A DNA stretch of 64,000 nucleotides, taken from the NCBI GenBank assembly GCA_027622715.1, contig JAQBYN010000003.1, positions 1-64,000 of the forward strand. The letters are read 5' to 3'. Positions 34,952 to 42,992 of this stretch are shown here, piece by piece. The position numbers and the translations under genes are program-made. A model generated the notes under the pieces. That model ran no database searches and was not told where the DNA came from. It saw only the letters and a program-made list of their open reading frames with translations. The stretch comes from Pseudomonadota bacterium (GTDB taxonomy: Bacteria; Pseudomonadota; Alphaproteobacteria; SHVP01). Each line of letters starts with the position of its first letter. The stretch's first letter is position 1.

Positions 34952-35734
34952 TTAGACGGTCAGCGGGAGCAGGCAGCCGTCGTCGGCGGGAATGATCGGC
35001 GAGAAATCGCTGCCCGCATGATACTCGGCGCGCTTGAATGTCGTCTGCGGATTCTCAACAGAATTCACGTTGACGTAAAACAGAGAGCGACGCCGGGGCG
35101 AGATGTTGGCGCTCGAACCATGCACGAGATTGCAGTGCATGAACAAAACCGATCCGGCTGGTCCCGTCCCCGCGATGATGCCACCACGCTCCACCATCTG
35201 GCGCAAGCGGTTGGCGCTTAGCTTCATCAAGACGTTGCCGGTCGCGTCTTCGACCGGCTCGAAGTCATCGATCAAGCCCTCATTGTGTGAGCCCGGAATG
35301 TAGAGCAATGGCCCGTTGGTTGCGTCTACGTCATCTAAGAAGACGGCAATCATCATTGCCCGGGGTTCGGCCAATCCGTCGATATTGTGCCAAGTCGAGT
35401 AGTCCTGATGCCAATCGAACCCACCGGTCCCCAAGCCTGCGTTGTAGTTGAGCCGCGACTGGTGAACGTACAGACCGGTGCCGATCAATTGCATGGCTGG
35501 CTCGATCAGACGCGGATGGCGGCACAGCTGCGTGAACGCGGGTTCGTATGCGTGAGCGCCGTGCACCATGCGCGCCGATGAGCCGGCGGCCTCGGGCGTG
35601 ACATTCGCTCGTTCCTGATGCGCGATGCGGTCGCCAGCAGCCCGCAATATCTCGACCTCACCCGCGTCGAAGACACCGTCAACAAAGAGCGCGCCGTCCT
35701 GTTCGTAGCGGCGGATTTGGCTTTTATCGAGCAT
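34952..35734 (-). CDS. phytanoyl-CoA dioxygenase (PhyH) family Fe(II)/2-oxoglutarate oxygenase
   Basis: A 260-residue non-haem iron oxygenase. The iron triad is visible as WHQDYSTW (His109, Asp111) and the distal His205 in NLVHGSSANISPRRRS, where the following Arg should bind 2-oxoglutarate. The core strands YVHQSRLNYN and GPLLYIPGSHNEGL match the EctD/PhyH group. The substrate is uncertain; ectoine or proline hydroxylation and lipid chain hydroxylation are all possible. The gene begins only 29 nt after the 3' end of tRNA-Arg on the same strand, with no terminator between. The sensor kinase gene follows after 66 bp. Confidence 0.88.
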   Translation of the reverse strand: MLDKSQIRRYEQDGALFVDGVFDAGEVEILRAAGDRIAHQERANVTPEAAGSSARMVHGAHAYEPAFTQLCRHPRLIEPAMQLIGTGLYVHQSRLNYNAGLGTGGFDWHQDYSTWHNIDGLAEPRAMMIAVFLDDVDATNGPLLYIPGSHNEGLIDDFEPVEDATGNVLMKLSANRLRQMVERGGIIAGTGPAGSVLFMHCNLVHGSSANISPRRRSLFYVNVNSVENPQTTFKRAEYHAGSDFSPIIPADDGCLLPLTV

Positions 35735-35763
35735 CGGCGTGCAGACTCCATTCCCTGTCGAGT

Positions 35764-35840
35764 TGGCGCGCCCGGCAGGATTCGAACCTGCGACCCCAGG
35801 ATTAGGAATCCTGTGCTCTATCCGACTGAGCTACGGGCGC
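35764..35840 (-). tRNA. tRNA-Arg (anticodon CCT)
   Basis: A complete cloverleaf on the minus strand: acceptor GCGCCCG pairs with CGGGCGC, D-arm AGCTCAGTCGGATAGAGC, anticodon stem-loop CAGGA-TTCCTAA-TCCTG with anticodon CCT (35804-35806 on the plus strand), and the T-arm GCAGGTTCGAATCCTGC. The discriminator is G and the 3' CCA is encoded. It reads AGG codons. Confidence 0.97.
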
Positions 35841-35848
35841 CAGCCTTG

Positions 35849-35877
35849 GTTCTAGGCGGGAGGCCTTTGGGCGTCAA
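35849..35877 (-). promoter_or_regulatory. strong sigma-70 promoter of tRNA-Arg
   Basis: On the minus strand TTGACG (35877-35872), 17-bp spacer, TAGAAC (35854-35849). Transcription would begin within one or two bases of the mature tRNA 5' end at 35840, leaving almost no leader. Confidence 0.72.
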
Positions 35878-35894
35878 CGTGTTGCGCCTAGAAT
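35867..35894 (+). promoter_or_regulatory. possible promoter of the M48 protease gene, back-to-back with the tRNA promoter
   Basis: TTGGGC (35867-35872), 16-bp spacer, TAGAAT (35889-35894). The -10 is good and the -35 moderate. Its -35 touches the -35 of the tRNA promoter on the other strand, so polymerases at the two sites would compete. Confidence 0.5.
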
Positions 35895-35942
35895 ACGATC
35901 AGCGAACGCCACGGCAGCCTATGTGAGGCGCGATTGGTGGCA

Positions 35943-37433
35943 ATGAGTAGAAGGAAGCAGGACGTGCAAATAATTGGTCGCCGCGTATGGAAGTACACCG
36001 GTCTGCTGGCGGTTCTTATCCTCACGGCCAGCGGATGTTCGACAAATCCGGCGACGGGGGAATCGGCTTTTACGCTGTTCATGTCGCCCGCCGACGAAGT
36101 TCGAGTCGGCGCACAGGAGCATCCCAAGATCCTCGAACGGTTTGGCGGCGTCTACGATGATCCGGACGTTGGTGGGTATGTGGCTGAGGTTGGCGGGCGC
36201 CTCGTCGCCAATTCGGAATTGCCGCGCTTGTCATTCACGTTCACGGTTTTGAATTCGCCGGAGGTGAACGCGTTCGCGCTTCCCGGGGGGTACGTCTACA
36301 TCACGCGCGGGCTGCTTGCTTTGGCGAATAGCGAGGCCGAATTGGCTGCCGTTGTTGGCCATGAGATCGGCCATGTCGTGGCACGCCACACGGCCCAGCG
36401 TTACAGCCAAGCAGTCGTTGCCGGTCTTGGGGCTGCCTTGCTTGGCGCCGCCGTCGGCGGCGACGTGGAGCAGTTAGCGCAGTTGGGCAGTGAACTTTAC
36501 CTCGCCAGTTTTTCGCGCGACCAGGAATACCAAGCCGACCAGCTGGGTGTGCGTTACTTGAGAAACGCCGGCTATTCGCAGGACGCGATGGCAGGCTTCC
36601 TAAAAAATCTCATTCGCAACAAGGCGCTCGAGGAGCTACTGCGTGAGGAAAATCAACCTGAGGCAGGCTTCTTCTCGACCCACCCCAACACCCCTGATCG
36701 CGTTGCTCGCGCTGGGGCCTTGGCGGCTGGGGCCGCGGGCGTGACCCGGCGAGACGCGCTTTTCGAGACCATCGCCGGTCTGGTGTTTGGCGACGATCCC
36801 GCCCAAGGATTGGTGCGCGGCCGTCGATTTTCGCATCCAGACCTTGGCTTGACCTTTGAGGCGCCGCCGGGTTTTCGGCTCGTCAACACTGAGCAAGCGG
36901 TTTATGCCCGCAGCAAGAACGCAGGCGTTGTCCGTTTTGATGCGGCTCGTCGGGACGAATCGCACCCCGATCCGCTGATCTATCTGACCCAGATTTGGGC
37001 GCCGAACATTCGTCTGCTTGAGGCCGAGCGGATCACCATTAATGGGTTTCCGGCGGCGACCGCGGCGGCCCAGGTCTCGGGGACTCTCGACGACTACCGG
37101 GGGACCCTTGATGCACGATTCGTGGTGATCCAGTTTCCCGGCAACAAGCTGTATCGATTGTTGTTCTTGTCCCCGCCCCTTCGCACCGATGCACTGCGCG
37201 ATGACTTTCAGCGGATGACGTTTTCGATGCGCCTGCTCTCCGCCACCGAGGCGGCGCAGCTCGTGCCGCTTACAGTTGAGATTTTGCAGGTGTCTTCCGG
37301 CGCGACGGCCGAGTCACTTGCGGCCGGACTGCCTTTTGATGAGCGGCGGCTCGAGCGATTCCGGGTCCTCAACGGACTCGACTTGGGCGAGCAGCCGGTG
37401 TCCGGTCAAAAGGTTAAGGTCATCGCGGAATAG
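35943..37433 (+). CDS. M48-family metalloprotease lipoprotein (BepA/YfgC-like)
   Basis: A 496-residue zinc protease. A hydrophobic signal ending LTASGC gives a lipobox with Cys32, so it should be lipid-anchored in the periplasm. The zinc site is HEIGH (140-144) with the third ligand Glu195 in SRDQEYQAD. The family block FALPGGYVYITRGLL precedes it. The C-terminal part carries a degenerate LysM-like segment (VEILQVSSGATAESLAA to VSGQKVKVIAE) that may bind peptidoglycan. Related proteases remove misassembled outer-membrane proteins. ATG 35943 is taken rather than the TTG three codons upstream. It converges with the phosphatase-like gene, 11 bp apart. Confidence 0.93.
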   Translation: MSRRKQDVQIIGRRVWKYTGLLAVLILTASGCSTNPATGESAFTLFMSPADEVRVGAQEHPKILERFGGVYDDPDVGGYVAEVGGRLVANSELPRLSFTFTVLNSPEVNAFALPGGYVYITRGLLALANSEAELAAVVGHEIGHVVARHTAQRYSQAVVAGLGAALLGAAVGGDVEQLAQLGSELYLASFSRDQEYQADQLGVRYLRNAGYSQDAMAGFLKNLIRNKALEELLREENQPEAGFFSTHPNTPDRVARAGALAAGAAGVTRRDALFETIAGLVFGDDPAQGLVRGRRFSHPDLGLTFEAPPGFRLVNTEQAVYARSKNAGVVRFDAARRDESHPDPLIYLTQIWAPNIRLLEAERITINGFPAATAAAQVSGTLDDYRGTLDARFVVIQFPGNKLYRLLFLSPPLRTDALRDDFQRMTFSMRLLSATEAAQLVPLTVEILQVSSGATAESLAAGLPFDERRLERFRVLNGLDLGEQPVSGQKVKVIAE

Positions 37434-37444
37434 TCGCCGGTTGG

Positions 37445-38248
37445 TTAGACCTCGAGCCACTCGGTGGCAGCGCCGTCGGGCAGGAAGCAGGCCGCCGCGA
37501 GACGGCCGCCGAATCCACAGCCTGCGTCGATCGTCGCGGTCCATTGGTTCATTGAAAGGCCGCCGTGTCGGCGATCGTAGCCGCGGACGATCATCTTGAC
37601 GTCGCCGTAGGGCGCATCGATGGCGCTGAAATAACCCGACCCCCACCACAGCGTGTCGCCCTGCTGAGACAGGGGGCGGTGGGGATCAATGCCGGCGTGG
37701 ACAAAAAGGACCCGCCTGTTGTCGGTAAATGCCGCCCGTTTGATGCTATTGAGGAGTTCGTCATGGCCGGTCCGACGTTGGGTACTGGCGCGCAACGCAT
37801 TCGTCCAGCGTGTGATCGTGATGGCGCCTTCACCAAGTAACGATCTCGCTTCGTCGGTGCGGCCGCCATAGGCGTTCAGCGTCGCTTCGACGCCTTGCTT
37901 CATCATCCACTCAAAAACTTCGCGAGGATTGGCGGCAAACTGAATCTGCAGAAGCTTGTTCCACATCTCCTCTTGCGCGCCACGCAAGTAGACGAAATCG
38001 CCAGCTTCCATTCCCGGTGCGAACATGGCTCGCCGAAAGGCCAATGCTTCGTCGAGCGTCTCCAAGATGTTCGTGCCGTGCCCAACGAGATTGCCTAGGT
38101 AGACGAAGCGGTCGCCGCGCTGTGCGCGTGCCGCGATTTCAGCGTGAAGCTTTTTCAGTCTTGTGGCATCGCCGTGGACCGCACCGATGGCCCACACCCG
38201 GCGCACCGCGGTGAGTGTCGCGAAAACGTCGCTGTCGACGTCAATCAT
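37445..38248 (-). CDS. PPP-type metallophosphoesterase fold lacking metal-binding residues (pseudophosphatase)
   Basis: A 267-residue protein with the layout of ApaH/PrpE-type phosphoesterases, but the metal and catalytic motifs are changed. GDxHG is GAVHG (22-26), GDxxDRG is GNLVGHG (52-58), GNHE is GAQE (90-93), and the late (V/I)xGHT motif is VRGYD (221-225). The structural motifs VHAGID (183-188) and DAGCGFGGRLAA (241-252) are intact, so the fold is clear while two-metal catalysis looks lost. A regulatory or binding role is inferred. ATG 38248 is used; a TTG 60 bp upstream is also in frame, and neither has a clear ribosome site. It follows carD by 96 bp on the same strand. Confidence 0.8.
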   Translation of the reverse strand: MIDVDSDVFATLTAVRRVWAIGAVHGDATRLKKLHAEIAARAQRGDRFVYLGNLVGHGTNILETLDEALAFRRAMFAPGMEAGDFVYLRGAQEEMWNKLLQIQFAANPREVFEWMMKQGVEATLNAYGGRTDEARSLLGEGAITITRWTNALRASTQRRTGHDELLNSIKRAAFTDNRRVLFVHAGIDPHRPLSQQGDTLWWGSGYFSAIDAPYGDVKMIVRGYDRRHGGLSMNQWTATIDAGCGFGGRLAAACFLPDGAATEWLEV

Positions 38249-38344
38249 GTGCGCGGCGAAAAATGCGTTGAACGAAGATCGATCTTCGGCGCCACGCAGG
38301 ATGTCCAACTGAGGGGCGTGCGGCCCTCCACCGGGTATGCCTGG

Positions 38345-39136
38345 TTACGCAGCCCGAAGGACCGTCTGCAGACGCTCTTGCGCCGCATCTTCATCAATTT
38401 TTTCGACTGCGGCGACCTCGCGAACCAGACGATCAAGGGCCGCTTCGTATATCTGGCGCTCGCTGTAGGACTGTTCGGGCTGGTTCGCATTGCGATGTAA
38501 GTCCCTGACCACCTCGGCGATGGAGATTGGATCGCCGGAGTTGATCTTGGCTTCGTATTCTTGAGCACGCCGGCTCCACATGGTCCGTTTCACCCGGGCC
38601 CGTCCCTTTAGCGTGGTCATCGCGTCTTCCATGACCTTAGGCGTGGCAAGCTTACGCATCCCCGAAATTTCCACTTTAGTGACCGGAACCCGAAGGATCA
38701 TTTTGTCTTTGTCGAACTCGACCACGAACATCTCCAAATGGATTCCGGAGATCTCCTTATCCTCGACGGCAGTGATCCTACCGACCCCGTGGGTCGGATA
38801 GACGACATAATCGTTTATGGCGAAGGGTAGTTTGCGCTTTGCCTTTACGGCTTTTTCTGGCGTCACATTGGCTCCGGTTTTGGGCGAGGTCGGTGGGGTG
38901 CTCGGCGGCTTTGCCGAAATACTCTGAGCGGGTTTTGGTGGGCTTTTTGGCTCAGCTGTTTTGGCAGGTGGTTTGGCTGCCGGTTTCGGCTTCGCCGCTT
39001 TTGCGGTTTTCTTTGGTTTGGACGGTGCTGCGGCCTTCTTCGGCTTCACCGAAGCAATTTTTTTCTTAGATGGCGCGGCCTTCTTCTTGGCGGCCGCAGG
39101 TTTTTTCTTTGCCGCTTTTTTCTTGATTGCTGCCAT
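38345..39136 (-). CDS. carD: CarD/CdnL-family transcription regulator with Lys/Ala/Pro-rich N-terminal tail
   Basis: A 263-residue protein. Residues 104-165 form the RNA-polymerase-binding CarD/CdnL domain (FAINDYVVYPTHGVGRITAV, FDKDKMILRVPVTKVEISGM), followed by a helical DNA-binding part (MTTLKGRARVKRTMWSRRAQ). CarD stabilises promoter open complexes, notably at rRNA genes. The first 102 residues are almost only Lys, Ala, Pro and Ser in the style of histone H1 or AlgP; ordinary alphaproteobacterial CarD proteins are about 170-200 residues and lack most of this. The tail would bind DNA without specificity. It lies between fdxA and the pseudophosphatase gene on the same strand. Confidence 0.95.
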   Translation of the reverse strand: MAAIKKKAAKKKPAAAKKKAAPSKKKIASVKPKKAAAPSKPKKTAKAAKPKPAAKPPAKTAEPKSPPKPAQSISAKPPSTPPTSPKTGANVTPEKAVKAKRKLPFAINDYVVYPTHGVGRITAVEDKEISGIHLEMFVVEFDKDKMILRVPVTKVEISGMRKLATPKVMEDAMTTLKGRARVKRTMWSRRAQEYEAKINSGDPISIAEVVRDLHRNANQPEQSYSERQIYEAALDRLVREVAAVEKIDEDAAQERLQTVLRAA

Positions 39137-39361
39137 TTCTGTACTCGGCCCTATTCAGTGCGCCGCGAACCTGTCCCGCCGTCAAAGGGGGCCGCAGACC
39201 TAAACGGCCGCTGGCCCAGCGCCTACGGTCGCTGGCAATTGCACTTTGCTTAGCCGGGGATGTTCACGAATCCGGTCTTAGACGCCAGCATTTACCATAG
39301 TTGTAGGGATTGCGCCACGTCGGCCCAGTGCGCCCACAAGGCTGGTTGCCCCGGGTTGGTC

Positions 39362-39697
39362 TTACGATCCGCCCGGATTTGGCGTGAAGAACTTCTCGAA
39401 CTTCCCGCTGGCCCCCCGAAAATCGGCTTCATCGCCGGGGACTGGGCCCTTCTGGGTGATGTTCGGCCACTTCGCCGAATACTCGGTATTGAGCTCAATC
39501 CAGGGCTTGGACTGGTCGTCGGTGTCGGGGAGAATTGCCTCGACCGGACACTCGGGCTCGCAGACGCCGCAATCGATGCACTCGTCCGGGTTGATCACCA
39601 GCATCACTTCACCCTCGTAGAAGCAATCTACCGGGCAAACCTCCACACAATCTTGGAGCTTACACTTGATGCATGCATCGTTAACTATGTACGTCAT
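39362..39697 (-). CDS. fdxA: 7Fe ferredoxin FdxA
   Basis: A 111-residue seven-iron ferredoxin of the Azotobacter FdI type. The cysteines are at 9, 12, 17, 21, 25, 40, 43, 46 and 50; Cys9, 17 and 50 would hold the [3Fe-4S] cluster and Cys21, 40, 43 and 46 the [4Fe-4S] cluster. The C-terminal extension ([20 protein letters not shown]) is typical of FdxA and absent from simple bacterial ferredoxins. It acts as a cytoplasmic electron carrier. GGAGAG lies about 10 nt before the ATG. The next gene downstream is carD, a pairing common in alphaproteobacteria. Confidence 0.97.
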   Translation of the reverse strand: MTYIVNDACIKCKLQDCVEVCPVDCFYEGEVMLVINPDECIDCGVCEPECPVEAILPDTDDQSKPWIELNTEYSAKWPNITQKGPVPGDEADFRGASGKFEKFFTPNPGGS

Positions 39698-39782
39698 CTC
39701 TTTATCTCTCCACGCTGACGACGGCAGAGCCTAGCCGAGACCGTGAGTCCGTGCCACCGTTTTTGAATGCCCATGACTCTGG

Positions 39783-40241
39783 TTAGATGAGCCCAAGGCG
39801 GGCGCGAACCCGCAGGCGGGCGCTTCCCGATTCTTGATCGGTTACGTAAATGAGGCCCGCCACCCGGCGCATCAAATTGGCCTCGAAGGCGTGCTCCTCG
39901 CCGTCCGCGAAGACGACCTCCCACAGCATTTCCAGCAGGGCGACGCGCTCCTCATGGCTGCTGCCGTCCTTTATCTGTTGCGTAAAACGCAGGATTTGAT
40001 TGGCGTCTTCCTCCGCTTTTCGCGCGTCGTCGAGCAAGGATATAAGGTCCCCGGCGCTTAGTTCGAAACGTTTCGCAAGGAGGCTGCCAATGACCTGTTC
40101 TTCGGCCTGGTCAATCTCGCCATCGAGCGCGGCAGCGTGAAATAGAAGGGCGGCGACAGCGAGGTTGCGCGCTTCTGGACTGGCGCTCATTACCGTCGTT
40201 GGGGACGGTGCCTCAAATAGGCGGCGAAAGCGATCAAGCAT
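39783..40241 (-). CDS. TerB-like protein
   Basis: A 152-residue all-helical protein of the TerB/DjlA-N type. The recognisable part is AVAALLFHAAALDGEIDQAE (first helical pair, with an acidic DGEID turn) and its counterpart LEMLWEVVFADGEEHAFEAN with YVTDQE, giving the internal two-fold repeat of the family and two acidic metal-binding-like turns. Despite the family name there is no tellurite operon here. It lies between the helicase and fdxA, a position where alphaproteobacteria usually carry a small S4 RNA-binding protein. Function unknown. Confidence 0.85.
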   Translation of the reverse strand: MLDRFRRLFEAPSPTTVMSASPEARNLAVAALLFHAAALDGEIDQAEEQVIGSLLAKRFELSAGDLISLLDDARKAEEDANQILRFTQQIKDGSSHEERVALLEMLWEVVFADGEEHAFEANLMRRVAGLIYVTDQESGSARLRVRARLGLI

Positions 40242-40309
40242 GTTCGGGTGGTATCAGCCTGCGAACCGCAGATCAAGGTAGGGAGCCACCGCCCGGCGCC
40301 AAGCACCGG

Positions 40310-42811
40310 TCATGATTGTCCGGCTTTGCCGCCGCGGGGCGACAGATCGCGCAGCACAGAGAACGGCGATGAGGACGGCTTGGCCAACCGTTCTCTCCCG
40401 CGCCGGTTCTTCGGCACGCCGGCGGGTGGTCGCGCGCTTGTGAATACATCGTTGGCAGGGTCGGTTTTTCGGTAGCCGACAAAATTCATGGCGATGGGAA
40501 ACTCTCTACGCGGATATCCGATTAGGGATAGGAGTTCGGGGCTTTCGTATGCCGTGGGTCCGATGACCGCGAGCGCCTGGCCGAGGCGTTCGAGGGCATC
40601 CACGCGCACCGCGCGACCGCCGATGAGCCAGTAGCCGCAGGCGTTGTAGACAAGATCAGAAGAGCCCGCGGGTGCTTCAAACGACACGCGCCCCACCGGA
40701 ATTGATTGGGGCCTGGCGCTATGGAACACGCAAGCGAGTTCTAGCGCCAACGCGGTCCGACGCCGTTTCAGAAGTGCCGGCATATAGACGAAATAGCGAC
40801 CCAGTTTCACGCCGTGGCGCTTCAGATTGGTTCGGTCCTGCGGCGATAACGCGGCGACCAAGTCATGCACATCACTGGCGCGAACCACCCCTAGTCGCTC
40901 TCCAATTTGGAAAACGAGACCGCGCCCTGCACCTTTGCAGTCCAGCTGCGTGATCCGGATTAGCGGCGCGAGAATCTGCGCTATCTGTTTCTTCAACCAG
41001 GTGACAAGCCGCGTACTCACGTGCGTCACCACAGCTACGCCGAGCAGGATGTCGTCGGCGACCACCACGAGGGCTGGGCGCAGCACGTGATCACCGCGGA
41101 CCAGTCGGGCAACGATATTGCCGCGCCAGCGAATTACGCCCCCATCTATCTCGAAAGCTTGGTCGTTGCTCTTCGAGAGTTCCATTGCGTGCGCCACAAC
41201 GGTTGAGCGAAGTTCGCGGCGAATGGCTTTGTGATCTGCGGCGGGTACACTCGGGTTGCTGATGAACCGCAGCCCGCGAAGGGTGCCGACGCGCGCACCG
41301 TCGATCTGGACCGCGCCATCTGGATCGACTTCGACGGCGAGCGCCCCCGATTCACGCAGACGGCGCAACGCGGCAACGTGCTGACGGTCCACGAATCGCT
41401 GCGTGAGGCGCGCGTGAAGCGCGTCGGACAACCGGTCTTCGACCGCAATCGCGCGCGCTTGCCAATCCAATGCGTCGTCGACCCAATCACGTTGATGGGC
41501 GATGTAGGTCCAGGTTCGGATGTGGGCGAGACGGGTTTGCAGGGTATCGATGTCGCCTGTCGCTCGGTCGAGGTGTCCGATGTTCCGCGCCAAGAAATCG
41601 CTTGGCAGCCGGCTCGATGGCCCGATTAGGTATCTAAAGATCTGACCCAATAGGTTGGTGTGGGTTTCGTGGAGCATTTGTTGGAAATCTGGAATCGTGC
41701 ATACCTGCCATAGCAAGGGCACGTTCGCCGGCGAACGCACAGCGCGGGCAATATCTGCTTCACGGTACAGGCTACGCAGGGTGCGCAGGTCCGAGGCCTC
41801 CATTGCCGGCTGTAGAAATCTCTTGTGCGGGCGTACTTCAAGGCTGGTGATCAGACCTGGGACGGAGGAAAAATCGAGCGCCGCGTTCCTATATCGGAGC
41901 CGAGTGAGCGGCGCGAAGCTGTGTGATTCCACCGCCTCGATCACGTCGTCGGCGAGGGCCTCGGCCTCGCCGGTTGTGCCAAATGTACCCGGATTTAGAT
42001 GGCGTCCTGCGCGCCCCGCGACTTGCCCGATTTCGGCCGGTGTGAGCCGCCGCTCGATTTGGCCATCGAATTTGCGCAGCGACGCAAACGCAACATGATC
42101 GATGCCCAAGTTGAGACCCATGCCGATTGCGTCGGTCGCGACGAGGTAGTCGACTTCCCCGGCTTCGAACAAACCGACTTGCGCATTGCGGGTGCGTGGG
42201 CTGAGGGCGCCCATGACCACCGCAGCGCCGCCCTTCTGGCGCCGTAGGAACTCGGCGATCGCGTAAACATCCTCGGCGCGGTAGGCGATCACTGCGGCGC
42301 GCCGCGGCAATCGCGAGAGTTTGTGGTGGCCGGCGAAGCTTAGTGTCGAAAGCCGCGGCCGGCCGTCAATCCGAATGCCAGGAAGCAGACGTCTCAGCAG
42401 GGGGCGGACCGTATCCGACCCCAGGAACATGGTCTCCCTCGTGCCGCGCGCCGCGATCAGGCGGTCTGTGAAGGTGTGGCCGCGCTCGGGGTCGGCTGCC
42501 AGTTGGACTTCGTCGATCGCCAGGAACTCGACGGGCACCGAGATCGGCATGGCTTCGACCGTGCACACCCAAAAGCGGGGTTTTGGTGGGACGATGCGTT
42601 CTTCGCCAGTGACCAAAGCGACATCATCGGGACCGACCAGACTTGATACCCGGTCGAATACTTCGCGTGCGAGCAGCCGGAGCGGCAGCCCAATCATGCC
42701 GGTGCGGTGGGCCAGCATCCGCTCGACCGCCAAATGGGTTTTCCCGGTGTTTGTGGGCCCCAGGACGGCAACGGGCTGACTGGCGTTATCGTGGGTCATG
42801 AGCCGCGACAT
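40310..42811 (-). CDS. SUV3-like DExH RNA helicase
   Basis: An 833-residue superfamily 2 helicase close to the mitochondrial RNA-degradosome helicase SUV3. Walker A is GPTNTGKT (18-25), the Walker B box AIDEVQ (about 98-103), followed by motif III-like FLGSDTV, motif V ATDAIGMGLNLGID and motif VI EIGQVAGRAGRH. The long C-terminal half (beyond residue 400) is the poorly characterised extension usual in alphaproteobacterial members, ending in a basic tail. It should unwind structured RNA, possibly with an exonuclease. ATG 42811 is used; an ATG four codons later is equally possible. It is divergent from the methyltransferase-ligase gene and starts the minus-strand helicase-terB-fdxA-carD run. 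Confidence 0.9.
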   Translation of the reverse strand: MSRLMTHDNASQPVAVLGPTNTGKTHLAVERMLAHRTGMIGLPLRLLAREVFDRVSSLVGPDDVALVTGEERIVPPKPRFWVCTVEAMPISVPVEFLAIDEVQLAADPERGHTFTDRLIAARGTRETMFLGSDTVRPLLRRLLPGIRIDGRPRLSTLSFAGHHKLSRLPRRAAVIAYRAEDVYAIAEFLRRQKGGAAVVMGALSPRTRNAQVGLFEAGEVDYLVATDAIGMGLNLGIDHVAFASLRKFDGQIERRLTPAEIGQVAGRAGRHLNPGTFGTTGEAEALADDVIEAVESHSFAPLTRLRYRNAALDFSSVPGLITSLEVRPHKRFLQPAMEASDLRTLRSLYREADIARAVRSPANVPLLWQVCTIPDFQQMLHETHTNLLGQIFRYLIGPSSRLPSDFLARNIGHLDRATGDIDTLQTRLAHIRTWTYIAHQRDWVDDALDWQARAIAVEDRLSDALHARLTQRFVDRQHVAALRRLRESGALAVEVDPDGAVQIDGARVGTLRGLRFISNPSVPAADHKAIRRELRSTVVAHAMELSKSNDQAFEIDGGVIRWRGNIVARLVRGDHVLRPALVVVADDILLGVAVVTHVSTRLVTWLKKQIAQILAPLIRITQLDCKGAGRGLVFQIGERLGVVRASDVHDLVAALSPQDRTNLKRHGVKLGRYFVYMPALLKRRRTALALELACVFHSARPQSIPVGRVSFEAPAGSSDLVYNACGYWLIGGRAVRVDALERLGQALAVIGPTAYESPELLSLIGYPRREFPIAMNFVGYRKTDPANDVFTSARPPAGVPKNRRGRERLAKPSSSPFSVLRDLSPRGGKAGQS

Positions 42812-42992
42812 TCGCCCAGCAAACCAGATCGGGCCTATTGCGTGCAAGGCCGGTGCAAGGCCCGCAATCCAAGATTTCGCTTGTAGGCGGCCCTGGATTC
42901 ATCCGATGTCGAGGCGTGGCACCTATTGGGGTCATCCCCGGTCACTGCCGCCGACCGGCCGCATTCAAGGCAATGCACAGCGAGCCACGAAA

